Assembly (NCBI RefSeq): GCF_018889955.1
Contig: NZ_CP076545.1
Span: forward strand, 1,426,001-1,490,000
Length of the DNA: 64,000 nt
Source: Collinsella sp. zg1085
GTDB lineage: Bacteria; Actinomycetota; Coriobacteriia; Coriobacteriales; Coriobacteriaceae
Direction: 5' to 3'
Within the stretch, counting starts at the first letter, position 1. Every line of letters starts with the position of its first letter. Positions 53,384 through 62,574 of this stretch are shown here, in pieces. The notes under the pieces were generated by a model that saw only the letters and a list, made by a program, of their open reading frames with translations, was not told the DNA's origin and ran no database searches. A program made the translations under genes and the position numbers.

Positions 53384-54670
53384 TTAGCCGAGGAGCTGCG
53401 TATAGGAAGCGCCGTTGTCGGTCTTAACCATGTTAATGGCGAAGCCGTCAAATGCACTTGGGTCAGCCAGCTTGTTGGTGATGCTGGACTCGGACTGACC
53501 GTCGCCGCCAACAAACTCAACGTCGAGGTTCAGAAGCTTTGCATACTTCTCAAGCAGCGGCTGATACGTAGCGGAGAGGAAGTTGTCGGCAGAGTTGTAA
53601 ACACTCAGCCATACCTTCTTCATAGGGCTATCAGAGTCTTTGAGCTGCATCTGAGCGGTCTTGTAGGTTGCGGTTGCATCCATGAAGTCCTTGTAGTTCT
53701 CAGCAGTAACAGCGAGGTTCATAGCATAGTAGGAGCGCTCGTCTGCGTTGACCTTGTAGTCCTCAGAGGCAATCATGTTGCCAACTGCGTCCTCTTTGCC
53801 AATACCGGTATCGATATCAACGCCATCCAAAACGTTGCGAATCAGGCGCAGTGTGAAGTAAGCCTGAACTGCAGGGTTCTGTGAGATGGTGCCTGCATAG
53901 CCCTCTGCAATAGCGGCAACAGCGTCAGAGTTAGCGTCATAACCAAAGGTTGGAACCTTGTTCTCTTTAGCCCAGCCGTTAAACATAGCCATGCCCATGC
54001 CGTCATTGTTAGAAACAACGACGTCAATCTGATCACCAAAGGAGGATGCCCAAGTGCTGATAGCGTTACCAGCAGTAGGAGCGTCCCACGTTGCACCAGC
54101 GGTGGTCTTCATCTCCTGAGAAGCCAGCTCACGAATGGTGTACTTCTTGCCGTTAACCTCGAGCTCACCGTCTTTAACAGCCTCGGCCTTACCGTCGGTG
54201 TTGGTACCAACAGCGTCAGAAACAATAACGCCATCCTTCTCTACGGCTGTACCAAGAGCCTTGCGGCAACCACGGGTACGAGCGATGGAGTCGTTGTGTC
54301 CCACGTCACCGATGGCGAGAACGTAACCGATGACACCGTCACCGTTGCGGTCAATCTCGGCAGCATGTGCCTTGATGTAGTCAGCTACCATCTGACCCTC
54401 AAGCTCGCCACCCTGGTTTGCGTCAAAGCCTACGTAATAGGTGTTCTTGTTGTAGTTGAGCGTGGTCATATCGAGCTCACCGGTTGAGCTGTTAGACGGC
54501 TGGCGGTTGTAGAAAATAACCGGCTTCTCAGAGCCAGCGGCGGCAGGAGCACTACCTGCTGCTTTGGGCTCAGAGCCAGATCCACCGCAGCCAGCAAGTA
54601 CACCAGCACCCATGACACCGGCGACACCCAGGCCACTCACCTGCAAGAACTGACGACGTGACATTCCCAT
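53384..54670 (-). CDS. mglB: Galactose/glucose-binding lipoprotein MglB
   Basis: A 428-residue extracellular binding protein. The N-terminus MGMSRRQFLQ is a twin-arginine motif and VLAGC with Cys28 a lipobox, so a Tat lipoprotein is likely. The mature protein has IFYNRQPSN, YYVGFDANQGG and IDRNGDGVIGYV, which matches the EF-hand-like calcium loop of MglB. ATG 54670 is chosen for AGGGG 8 bases upstream; the ATG at 54664 is another choice. A LacI-type operator and the shared TACC repeats are upstream. Confidence 0.9.
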   Translation of the reverse strand: MGMSRRQFLQVSGLGVAGVMGAGVLAGCGGSGSEPKAAGSAPAAAGSEKPVIFYNRQPSNSSTGELDMTTLNYNKNTYYVGFDANQGGELEGQMVADYIKAHAAEIDRNGDGVIGYVLAIGDVGHNDSIARTRGCRKALGTAVEKDGVIVSDAVGTNTDGKAEAVKDGELEVNGKKYTIRELASQEMKTTAGATWDAPTAGNAISTWASSFGDQIDVVVSNNDGMGMAMFNGWAKENKVPTFGYDANSDAVAAIAEGYAGTISQNPAVQAYFTLRLIRNVLDGVDIDTGIGKEDAVGNMIASEDYKVNADERSYYAMNLAVTAENYKDFMDATATYKTAQMQLKDSDSPMKKVWLSVYNSADNFLSATYQPLLEKYAKLLNLDVEFVGGDGQSESSITNKLADPSAFDGFAINMVKTDNGASYTQLLG

Positions 54671-54775
54671 ATGAACTGCCCCTTTCATACAACGCACTCT
54701 GTGCGTCTCCCTGACTGCATGGCTGGCATTGCCATGCACCCCTCGAATACGGAGTATCCGCTTCGACTTGCTAGT

Positions 54776-54793
54776 GATAACGTTAACATTATC
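54776..54793. promoter_or_regulatory. LacI-type operator of mgl
   Basis: GATAACGTT and AACATTATC form an 18-bp palindrome with one mismatched pair. The 11-mer ACGTTAACATT recurs exactly at 56095 before galM. A GATAAT box in the same site on the minus strand could be the -10 element. Confidence 0.75.
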
Positions 54794-54824
54794 TCAACAA
54801 ATAATCCCCTGAGACTAGCAATTG

Positions 54825-54860
54825 CTCGGTAGACGGTAGATTACTATCCGTGAGTGGTAG
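54825..54860 (-). promoter_or_regulatory. Shared direct-repeat activator-like motif pair (mgl)
   Basis: Read toward mglB: TACCACTCACGG, then 22 bp downstream TACCGTCTACCG. The same spacing and order occur before the second PTS operon. Confidence 0.6.
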
Positions 54861-54869
54861 TTTTCGCAG

Positions 54870-55916
54870 CTAGAAGCGTTGCGCAACTGTGGACCTTTTC
54901 ACCAAAGTTCCCGGAATTCGGATAGCAACTGGGTCAGTTGAGGGCTCCTGCACGCTATGCTCAAAGACAATACGACCACGTTCGCGCAGGTCAAAGCGCA
55001 CTGTGCTCAGTTCTACATGAGGAACCATAATATCAAGCGAGTCGTCAATACCTATAACACTAATTTCTTCAGGAACGCGCCGTCCAGCTTCACGAAGCGC
55101 CGCGATTACCCCCATAGCCATCTGATCGTTCGCAACGTATATGGCGGTCATATCCTTATCACTGACAAGCTTTTTGCCAATTTCGTAGCCACTGTTTGCC
55201 GTCCAGTCTCCCTCATACGGCTCAGGCGTGGGAAGCCCTCGCTCTTGCAAAGCCTCGCGCCAGCCCGCTTCTCTAAATTGGCTATCTATTGAGTGACTGG
55301 GGCCTGCCACAAAACGAATCTGCTCGTGTCCGTGTTCAAACAAATGATTCATAACTAAAGCAGAGCAACCATAGTGGTCAGAATCGACGGTGGTACACCA
55401 CGGATGCGCATACATAGTCACAATAACCGTTGACATACCAGGCTGCGGCAAAAAGGTCTCAAAATCGGGCGCCATACGGCTCATACCAATAATCATGCCA
55501 TCAACCGGCAGCTCAGCCATACGACGTGATGCCTCAGCCAGAGTAAAAGCTTCGTCATCTGCCATCTCAATCATAGTAACGGCGCGGTTATGCTCGCGGG
55601 CAGCAGCTAAAATTCCGTCGAGCATGGTGAGGTTGCCAATCTTGGTAATGTCATAAACACACAAACCAACTGCATGATACGCACCATGGCGTAGCGAGCG
55701 TCCTGCGTAGTTGGGGCGAAACCCCAAATCGCGCATGGCTTCAAGCACCTGCCGGCGCGTTTTCTCGCTCACGTTATCCATACCATTTGCCACACGCGAA
55801 ACGGTCTGCTGTGAAACGCCCGCTGCTGCCGCAACATCTGACATCGAAACAGGACGTGGATTATGTGTCGTCCGCGGTGCTGAAGCTCTTGAAATGTGCC
55901 GTCGATTGGTGGGCAT
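54870..55916 (-). CDS. LacI-family regulator of the galactose genes
   Basis: A 348-residue repressor with helix-turn-helix VSMSDVAAAAGVSQQTVSRVANG (residues about 23-45) and a sugar-sensing domain. ATG 55916 has AGAGG 5 bases upstream. It lies between mglBAC and galMKT, and identical operator cores (54780, 56095) flank it, so it most likely controls both with galactose as inducer. The effector is inferred from context. Confidence 0.88.
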   Translation of the reverse strand: MPTNRRHISRASAPRTTHNPRPVSMSDVAAAAGVSQQTVSRVANGMDNVSEKTRRQVLEAMRDLGFRPNYAGRSLRHGAYHAVGLCVYDITKIGNLTMLDGILAAAREHNRAVTMIEMADDEAFTLAEASRRMAELPVDGMIIGMSRMAPDFETFLPQPGMSTVIVTMYAHPWCTTVDSDHYGCSALVMNHLFEHGHEQIRFVAGPSHSIDSQFREAGWREALQERGLPTPEPYEGDWTANSGYEIGKKLVSDKDMTAIYVANDQMAMGVIAALREAGRRVPEEISVIGIDDSLDIMVPHVELSTVRFDLRERGRIVFEHSVQEPSTDPVAIRIPGTLVKRSTVAQRF

Positions 55917-56026
55917 GTTACCTCTTTTCACATGATTGCTACTACTAGGATACCTATCCCCACGCGCGCGTAGTTCATTTTTTGTTCAAATCAACAGAGT
56001 TATACAGAAAAATAAGCTGGGGTTTT

Positions 56027-56058
56027 TACCGTTTACGGCGTATTTTCTACCGGTCAGG
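56027..56058 (+). promoter_or_regulatory. Shared direct-repeat activator-like motif pair (galM)
   Basis: TACCGTTTACGG at 56027 and TACCGGTCAGG at 56048, 21 bp apart, oriented toward galM and upstream of the LacI operator core. Confidence 0.5.
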
Positions 56059-56094
56059 AGAAACTCAAGAAACTCGGTCTAAATGGCTGTGAGT

Positions 56095-56105
56095 ACGTTA
56101 ACATT
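56095..56105. promoter_or_regulatory. LacI-type operator core before galM
   Basis: ACGTTAACATT, identical to the centre of the mgl operator at 54780-54790; the outer half-site bases are less symmetric. It lies 67 bp upstream of the galM start. Confidence 0.65.
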
Positions 56106-56171
56106 TAGGACAGCTACTCTTTGATATAACGAAGCGTGGCACGTGTTAGCTCTACCAGAGGAAGGACAGCT

Positions 56172-57245
56172 ATGATTCGCTGTACACCATTTGGAACAAC
56201 TCCAACAGGAGTTGAGGTTCATGCTTGGGAGCTTAGTCTGGGAGATGTATGCCTTACTGTGCTTGATTTAGGCGCCACCATACAAGCACTGACCTGTCCA
56301 GATGCACAAGGGCAGCTCGCAGATATTGTTCTGGGTTTTGACACCCTTACCGGCTATCTTGATAACCCCGCCTGCTACGGCGCAACCATAGGACCCTCTG
56401 CCAACAGAAGTGATAAGGCTGAGGTGTGCGTTTCGTATAATCAGTGGTTTGAGCTTCCTCATAACGATGGACCAGAGCTTACAAATAACCTGCATACCGA
56501 CCTTGCCGACGGTCTTCATAAGCGCATGTGGGCAGTAACACCTGATGAAGCGCATAACACGCTCACTTTGAGCTGTGACGTTGTAGATGGTTGCTATGGA
56601 CTGCCCGGAAACCGGCGCTTTACTGTAAGCTTTAGCCTTTCACAAGACGATGATGCCGCATGCATTACCGAAACGCTTCATTGTGATACCGACGCAGCTA
56701 CCTTCGTGAATCTAACCAATCACAGCTACGTTAATTTATCGGGCGTAGGTTCTGGCTCTGCCCTCTCCCATCTTGTACGCATTGCGGCAAGCTCCTATCT
56801 TCCGGTGCGTGAAGACAGTGTTTCTGAGGGCTTCCTTGAACCAGTTGCTCACACACCTTTTGACTTTACCGAGCTAAAAGCCCTTGGCGCCGATATTGAA
56901 GCTGACCATATTCAGCTTGCACGCGGGCGGGGGTATGACCACTGCTTCTGCATTGATGGCTATACACCAGATGGTGCTCCGCGCCCTGCCTTACATGTTG
57001 AAGATGTGCATTCTGGTCGCGTGCTTGATATTGCTATCACCATGCCCGGCGCTCACCTCTACACCGGCAACTGGCTATCTGATGCTGCCGTCAAAGGCAA
57101 TCTTGCTGCACAGCCCCGTGATGGCTTTGCCTTTGAACCCGAATACTATCCCGATGCATCGCATAACCCCACATGGCCGCAAAGTATTTGTACACCAGAA
57201 AAGCCCTACCACGAGCAAATCGTATACCGCCTGAGCACACGCTAG
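56172..57245 (+). CDS. galM: Aldose 1-epimerase (mutarotase)
   Basis: Interconverts alpha and beta galactose so GalK can use it. The 357-residue protein has TIQALTCPDAQGQLADIVLG early, NLTNHSYVNLSG with the catalytic His, and FEPEYYPDA with the catalytic Glu. GGAAGGA lies before ATG 56172; a longer frame to 56136 has no support. First of the galM-galK-galT run. Confidence 0.93.
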   Translation: MIRCTPFGTTPTGVEVHAWELSLGDVCLTVLDLGATIQALTCPDAQGQLADIVLGFDTLTGYLDNPACYGATIGPSANRSDKAEVCVSYNQWFELPHNDGPELTNNLHTDLADGLHKRMWAVTPDEAHNTLTLSCDVVDGCYGLPGNRRFTVSFSLSQDDDAACITETLHCDTDAATFVNLTNHSYVNLSGVGSGSALSHLVRIAASSYLPVREDSVSEGFLEPVAHTPFDFTELKALGADIEADHIQLARGRGYDHCFCIDGYTPDGAPRPALHVEDVHSGRVLDIAITMPGAHLYTGNWLSDAAVKGNLAAQPRDGFAFEPEYYPDASHNPTWPQSICTPEKPYHEQIVYRLSTR

Positions 57246-57346
57246 CTGCATGCATAGTCTAGCTGCTCAATGCGCTTACCTGCTTTCGAGCAAATATCAC
57301 GTGGAGTCATGTCTGCACTAAGCAGATAAAAAAGAAAGGATGTTAT

Positions 57347-58558
57347 ATGTCAACACACACCCATGAAGCTGCACTTGCCCGTGCACGCGCCCTCTACGAA
57401 GAAACCTTTGGACCTATTCCAGAGGGAACACCGGTGCTTGCCGTACATGCGCCGGGGCGCTCTGAGATTTCTGGTAACCACACCGATCACGAGGGTGGAC
57501 GCGTTATTGCCGGTGCCCTTGACGTTTCTATTGATGGCATTGCAGTTGCCACAGACAATCTCACGGTCTCTGCCGTTGACGAGAATTTCCCGCTTTTTAG
57601 CCTTGAACTTGATGATTTATCTGTACACCAAGACGAGCTTGAGAGCTCAGCTGCGCTGGTCAGAGGCATGGCAGCCAAGCTTGCAGAGACTGGACGCACT
57701 CCTCAAGGCTTTAACTTTGCATCGGTGTGCACCGTGCCCGCAGGAGGCGGTCTGTCAAGCTCTGCCGCCATTGAGGCAGCCTATGGCCGCGTAATGGAAG
57801 CTCTGTGGGAAGGTCCTGCTATTGAGGCTGTTGAGCTTGCTAAGATGAGCCAATATGTTGAGAACAACTACTTTGGCAAGCCCTGTGGTCTTATGGATCA
57901 GGCATCTGTTTGCCTAGGTGGTCTCGCCTATATGGACTTTGAAGTTCCCACTGAGCCTAAAACCGCCAAGCTCGATTTTGACTTTGATGCAGCGGGATAT
58001 GCACTTTGCTTGGTAAAGGTAGGTAGTGACCACGCCGACCTAACCTCCGAGTACGCTGCTATCCCTGGTGAAATGCAAGCTATTGCTGCCGAGTTTGGCA
58101 AACAGCGCCTGTGCGAAGTTGACCCTGCCGATTTTAATGCCCGCGTGCCTGAGCTACGCCAACAGTTTGGTGACCGTGCGGTGTTGCGCGCCATTCACTA
58201 CTGGTATGAAGTTGAGCTGGTTGACCAGCGCTGGGATGCCTTGCAATCTGGCGATATTGAACGATTCTTGGATTTAACGCGCAAATCTGGTTCAAGCTCT
58301 GCAAGCTTCTTACAAAATGTATCTGTGGGTGATGTTCAAAAGCAACATGCCATGGTTGCCCTCGCACTGGCTGAGCACGTACTATGCGGACGTGGAGCCA
58401 CGCGCATTCATGGCGGCGGATTTGGCGGCACTATTCAGTGCTTTGTTCCACTTGATGTGCTGGATACCTTTAAGGAGCATATGGATGGCTGGCTAGGCGA
58501 AGGCTCCTGCCGCCACTATGCCATTACCGAGGAGGGGGCGTATGCTGCATGGCTGTAA
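57347..58558 (+). CDS. galK: Galactokinase
   Basis: ATP-dependent phosphorylation of galactose at C1. The 403-residue GHMP kinase has PGRSEISGNHTDHEGG at the position of the galactokinase signature (usually GEHTDYN, so Glu and Tyr are replaced by Asn and His), the ATP loop PAGGGLSSSAAIEA, and GGGFGGTIQCF near the C-terminus. AAAGGATG precedes the ATG, and the stop overlaps galT. Many Gram-positive galactokinases carry the same variant, so galactose remains the likely substrate. Confidence 0.9.
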   Translation: MSTHTHEAALARARALYEETFGPIPEGTPVLAVHAPGRSEISGNHTDHEGGRVIAGALDVSIDGIAVATDNLTVSAVDENFPLFSLELDDLSVHQDELESSAALVRGMAAKLAETGRTPQGFNFASVCTVPAGGGLSSSAAIEAAYGRVMEALWEGPAIEAVELAKMSQYVENNYFGKPCGLMDQASVCLGGLAYMDFEVPTEPKTAKLDFDFDAAGYALCLVKVGSDHADLTSEYAAIPGEMQAIAAEFGKQRLCEVDPADFNARVPELRQQFGDRAVLRAIHYWYEVELVDQRWDALQSGDIERFLDLTRKSGSSSASFLQNVSVGDVQKQHAMVALALAEHVLCGRGATRIHGGGFGGTIQCFVPLDVLDTFKEHMDGWLGEGSCRHYAITEEGAYAAWL

Positions 58559-60171
58559 GCGACGCCGCTGAAGCATATCTAACAGACGAAGCGCTGCAGC
58601 ACACGCTCCAACTCTTTGTTGGCTATCTAGCGCATGAGGGCTTCATTCGCGACCAAGATATTATCTGGGCATATAACGTTTGTCTGGCGCTCATTGGTCA
58701 AGACGGGCCAGGTCCAGACCTTGACTGGCTCTATGCTCAAGACTTTGAGCATTTCTCGATTGATATTGAGCCGGTACTTACCAGTTTAGCTGAGCAAGCT
58801 TGCATACACGGACGCTTTGAGCATACAGGCGCTGGTATTGACCGTGCTAGCATGGAGCTTATGGGTCGCTTTATGCCCTCACCTTCACAGGTTCACGATG
58901 TCTGGAAGACCCTTTGCAAGTCTTCTTCAAAGCGCGCAACCAACTGGCTGTACGGTCTTTGCTGTAAGGCGGGCTATGTTCGCCAGTCTGCAATTGCAAA
59001 AAACATTCAATGGACCACAAAGTCGCCGTGGGGCATGCTGGAGATTACCATCAACCTCTCAAAACCTGAGAAGGATCCAAAAGACATAGCAGCCGCTCTT
59101 CATGCCACCCATGGTAAAGACCCCTACCCCGCCTGCCAGCTCTGCATGACCAACGTTGGCTATGCAGGACGTGGCGCAGCATCGGCAGCCGGTCCGCACC
59201 CTGCGCGGCAAAATCTACGTGTTGTCCCCTTTGCCTTTGAGGATGAAACATGGGCGCTGCAATATAGCCCCTATGCCTATTTCAACGAACACTGCATTGC
59301 CCTTGCACCAGCACATCGACCTATGAAAATTGACCGGCGCTGTTTTGAGCGGCTGATACAGCTCACCCAAAGTATTCCGCATTATTTCTTTGGGTCAAAT
59401 GCCGATTTGCCTATTGTAGGTGGCTCTATTCTGACGCATGACCACTTTCAAGGTGGCAGACACGAGTTTCCCATGATGCGTGCGGTTGCTGTTCAAGAGT
59501 TCAGCATTGCCAGTGCTCCTGATGTCACTGCAGAAGTGCTCAAATGGCCGCTCACAGTGCTGCGCCTGCGCTCAACCAATGCAGAAAGCCTCCTCAATGC
59601 TGCAGAACAAGTTCTGCACACATGGGCTTCTTATAGCGACGAGGCTTTGGGCATTATTGCTCAAAGTGCTGATGGCACGCCGCATAACACCATCACGCCA
59701 GTTGCTGCTTATGATGCTCATAGCAAGATGCACACCCTCTATCTTGCACTGCGCTGCAATATCACCAGCGATGAGCACCCCTTAGGGGTCTTTCACCCGC
59801 ATGCAGACAAGCATCATATCAAGAAAGAAAACATTGGTCTGATTGAGGTTATGGGTCTAGCCATTTTGCCTCCGCGCCTTGTTGATGAGCTTGCCACGCT
59901 GCAAGAACTACTCCTTGATGCCGCAACGCGCTCTATATCAAAAGACGAGCTTGTTCGTGCACTAGAGAATAATCCGCTAACCAGCTCACATGCCACGTGG
60001 GCGCTCAATCTCTTTGAAAAACACCCTGAGCTGAGTGCTGATACCGCAGAAACGATTCTGCGCGATGCCGTTGGCACCGTCTTTGGCGAGGTACTTGAAG
60101 ATGCAGGTGTATATGCTTGGGATGAGGATGGTCGTGCGGGGCTTTCGCGCTTCCTCAAGCAGCTTGGCTAA
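58549..60171 (+). CDS. galT: UDP-glucose-hexose-1-phosphate uridylyltransferase, type 2
   Basis: Transfers UMP between UDP-glucose and galactose-1-phosphate. The 540-residue protein is the large Firmicute-type GalT without similarity in length to the 350-residue E. coli form: it has NEHCIALAPAHRPMKI, GGSILTHDHFQGGRHEFPM and VFHPHADKHHIKKENIGLIE. Its ATG overlaps the galK end by 10 bases. No galE is present in this window. Confidence 0.94.
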   Translation: MAVSDAAEAYLTDEALQHTLQLFVGYLAHEGFIRDQDIIWAYNVCLALIGQDGPGPDLDWLYAQDFEHFSIDIEPVLTSLAEQACIHGRFEHTGAGIDRASMELMGRFMPSPSQVHDVWKTLCKSSSKRATNWLYGLCCKAGYVRQSAIAKNIQWTTKSPWGMLEITINLSKPEKDPKDIAAALHATHGKDPYPACQLCMTNVGYAGRGAASAAGPHPARQNLRVVPFAFEDETWALQYSPYAYFNEHCIALAPAHRPMKIDRRCFERLIQLTQSIPHYFFGSNADLPIVGGSILTHDHFQGGRHEFPMMRAVAVQEFSIASAPDVTAEVLKWPLTVLRLRSTNAESLLNAAEQVLHTWASYSDEALGIIAQSADGTPHNTITPVAAYDAHSKMHTLYLALRCNITSDEHPLGVFHPHADKHHIKKENIGLIEVMGLAILPPRLVDELATLQELLLDAATRSISKDELVRALENNPLTSSHATWALNLFEKHPELSADTAETILRDAVGTVFGEVLEDAGVYAWDEDGRAGLSRFLKQLG

Positions 60172-60231
60172 ATAGCTGCTCATGTGTAGCGCCGCTTTAT
60201 GAAAAGCCCTGAAGCGTAACAGCTTCAAACA

Positions 60232-60265
60232 AACATGGTCTCCCACATTCGTGAGAGACCATGTT
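60232..60265. terminator. Terminator between galT and the lacC-like gene
   Basis: An 11-bp perfect stem, AACATGGTCTC with GAGACCATGTT, with an inner CAC/GTG pair. It lies between converging genes; T runs are weak on both sides. Confidence 0.7.
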
Positions 60266-60325
60266 GCTATTGATACAGCACAGCAAGATGAAAACCCCGC
60301 AGCGCCGTATCTGTTAGCCCTCCCC

Positions 60326-61267
60326 TTAGAGCGTAACAACCTCAATACCTGAGAATACCTCATCAAAGCGCTCAAGTACCAAGTGACCTGTTTGTGGGTC
60401 CATGGCATTGAGTTTACCGCAGGTCATGCCCCAGCGAAGCACGTCCTCACAAGCCATGCCCTGAGCAATTGCATAGGCAAAACCAGCAACCGTTGAGTCA
60501 CCTGACCCTGTTGCATTAACCGCAGGAATCGCCGGGACTTGCACGCGATACGCCTGGTCTTTTATAAAGGCAACTGCGCCAGCGCCGCCCATAGTCACCA
60601 CAACCCATGCAATATCTGCAAAGCGTGCATCACTTGCAAGTGCCGCCTGCAACTCTGCTACCTCATCAGGCGTAAATGAAGTAGTAAGCAGTGCGTTAAT
60701 CTCACTGAGATTTGGCTTAATGAGCGTAGGCTTAACCGGAGCTGCCAGAGCCTCAGTTAATGCCGCTCCCGATGTATCAAGTAACACAGGCTTTTCTGCA
60801 GCCTGCGCCAGATGAACTAACAGTGCGTAATAATCAGCTGGCACGCCTTTTGGTAGCGAACCCGAAAGAGTCACACAATCACAATCATCGCGCGCTACCA
60901 ACTCACGAAAATGCGCGGTAAAAATATCGAGCTCGCCCTCAGAAATACAAGGTCCTGCTTCTAAAAACTCGGTCTGATTGCCGTCGTGCAGCACTGCAAT
61001 GCAAACACGCGACTCACCCGCAATAGTAGTAAAACTGTGTTGAATGCCATCGTCGTCCATGCGGTCTGCCAAAAACTCACCCATATGACCACCGAGCAAG
61101 CCTGTTGCCAAAACCTCCGCATCGAGCTGACGCAATACGCGACTCACATTGAGGCCTTTACCGCCGGCGGTTTTATGGGCAACAACGCGGTTAACATCAT
61201 CAACTGCCAAATGATTGAGCTGATAAGAAGTATCAATCGATGGGTTCATGGTAACCGTAAGTATCAT
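60326..61267 (-). CDS. lacC: Tagatose-6-phosphate kinase / 1-phosphofructokinase (PfkB family)
   Basis: A 313-residue PfkB kinase producing a ketose-1,6-bisphosphate. It begins MILTVTMNPSIDTSYQL, with TAGGKGLNVSRVLRQL next (phosphosugar site) and NATGSGDSTVAGFAYAI at the catalytic Asp, close to LacC. Behind agaS and nagA, tagatose-6-phosphate is the natural substrate: AgaS makes it from galactosamine-6-phosphate. FruK activity is possible as well. Confidence 0.85.
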   Translation of the reverse strand: MILTVTMNPSIDTSYQLNHLAVDDVNRVVAHKTAGGKGLNVSRVLRQLDAEVLATGLLGGHMGEFLADRMDDDGIQHSFTTIAGESRVCIAVLHDGNQTEFLEAGPCISEGELDIFTAHFRELVARDDCDCVTLSGSLPKGVPADYYALLVHLAQAAEKPVLLDTSGAALTEALAAPVKPTLIKPNLSEINALLTTSFTPDEVAELQAALASDARFADIAWVVVTMGGAGAVAFIKDQAYRVQVPAIPAVNATGSGDSTVAGFAYAIAQGMACEDVLRWGMTCGKLNAMDPQTGHLVLERFDEVFSGIEVVTL

Positions 61268-61322
61268 GAGAGCACCTTTCTGAGAGCTTAAGACCGGTGT
61301 AAAACGCTAGCTGTATGTGACC

Positions 61323-62474
61323 TTATGCCTGATAAACCTGCTTACCACCCAGATAGGTTGCACTGAGACTCATATCTGGTTCAAGCACCACAAAGTCGGC
61401 GTTGCGCCCCGCACGAATAGAACCGCAAACATCACCGATACCGTTTGCCTCAGCCGGAGCCTGACTTGCCATATAAACAGCCTCAGCAGGTGTTGCAATG
61501 CCCCAGTCAACAAGGTTTTTAACCGCATCTTTCATGCAGAGCACCGAGCCCGCAAGGGAACCGCCCTCTTTCAGGCGAGCGGTGCCGCCTGCTACAACAA
61601 CCGGCAGCTCACCGAGCATGTAATCGCCATCAGGCATGCCGCCTGCGCGCATACAATCGGTTACCAGAGCTACGCGCTCGTGACCCTTAGTATTCATAAC
61701 GAGACGAGCAGCGAGCGGATTAACATGATGTCCATCACAGATAAGCTCTGCAAAAGCATCACTGGTAAGCGCTGCACCCACCATACCCGGCTCACGATGA
61801 TGTAGCGGGCTCATGCCATTAAAGAGATGTACAAAAACCGAAGCCCCTGCTGCCAAGCAACGATAGGCCTGCAATACGGTTGCGTCTGAGTGTCCGAGCG
61901 CCACTACAATACCTTGCTTGGTTGCCTCAGCCGTAAACGCGGGGCTTTCATCGTATTCAGGTGCAAGCGCGATTTTTTTAATTAGGCCTTTTGCCGCTGT
62001 TTGCCAACGCTCAAGCTTATCGAGTGACGGCGGACACAGATAGGCAGGATTTTGAGCTCCTTTGTGCTTCTCGGTAAAGAAGGGTCCCTCTAAAAAGATA
62101 CCCTGAATACGTGCGCCGGTATTCTTTTCAATGTTATCGCCGATTGCGCGGCAAGCATCTTCAAGCTGCTCGGTTGTAGCAGTTAATGTTGTGGGCAACC
62201 ATGAGGTAACGCCATTGCGCAAAACGCCCTCGGCGATATGCGCCACGCTATCCCACGAGCAATCCATAACGTCATAATCATCGAAACCGTGGATATGCGT
62301 GTCAACATAACCAGGTGCAATATGCTTGCCTGATAGGTTCACAATCTCACACTCTGGTTGTGCTTCGGCAGGAAGATAGGCACCAAACACGCCATCTTCA
62401 ACCATAAGATAGCCACCGCGAGCAACGTGGGTAGGAAGATAAAAAACATCAGCTTGTATAGCGTACGTACTCAT
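61323..62474 (-). CDS. nagA: N-acetylglucosamine/galactosamine-6-phosphate deacetylase
   Basis: Amidohydrolase removing acetate from N-acetylhexosamine-6-phosphate. The 383-residue protein has APGYVDTHIHGFDDYDVMD (metal His-x-His), LEGPFF (metal Glu), VALGHSDA and HLFNGMSPLHHREPG, and the catalytic Asp in ALVTDCMRAGGMPDG. It lies between agaS and the lacC-like gene, which favours a GalNAc role (AgaA), while nagB at 43169 would use it for GlcNAc; one deacetylase may serve both. Confidence 0.93.
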   Translation of the reverse strand: MSTYAIQADVFYLPTHVARGGYLMVEDGVFGAYLPAEAQPECEIVNLSGKHIAPGYVDTHIHGFDDYDVMDCSWDSVAHIAEGVLRNGVTSWLPTTLTATTEQLEDACRAIGDNIEKNTGARIQGIFLEGPFFTEKHKGAQNPAYLCPPSLDKLERWQTAAKGLIKKIALAPEYDESPAFTAEATKQGIVVALGHSDATVLQAYRCLAAGASVFVHLFNGMSPLHHREPGMVGAALTSDAFAELICDGHHVNPLAARLVMNTKGHERVALVTDCMRAGGMPDGDYMLGELPVVVAGGTARLKEGGSLAGSVLCMKDAVKNLVDWGIATPAEAVYMASQAPAEANGIGDVCGSIRAGRNADFVVLEPDMSLSATYLGGKQVYQA

Positions 62475-62516
62475 ACATAGGTCCTCTCAACAATGATGGC
62501 AGAGACGACTGTCATC

Positions 62517-62552
62517 GAAAAACAAAAACCCGCCCGCACCATGCGAGCGGGC
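62517..62552 (-). terminator. Terminator after agaS
   Basis: On the minus strand CCCGC and CGCA pair with TGCG and GCGGG (one mismatch), loop of 3, followed by TTTTTGTTTTT. Confidence 0.9.
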
Positions 62553-62574
62553 TGAAAAACATCTATACCCCAGT

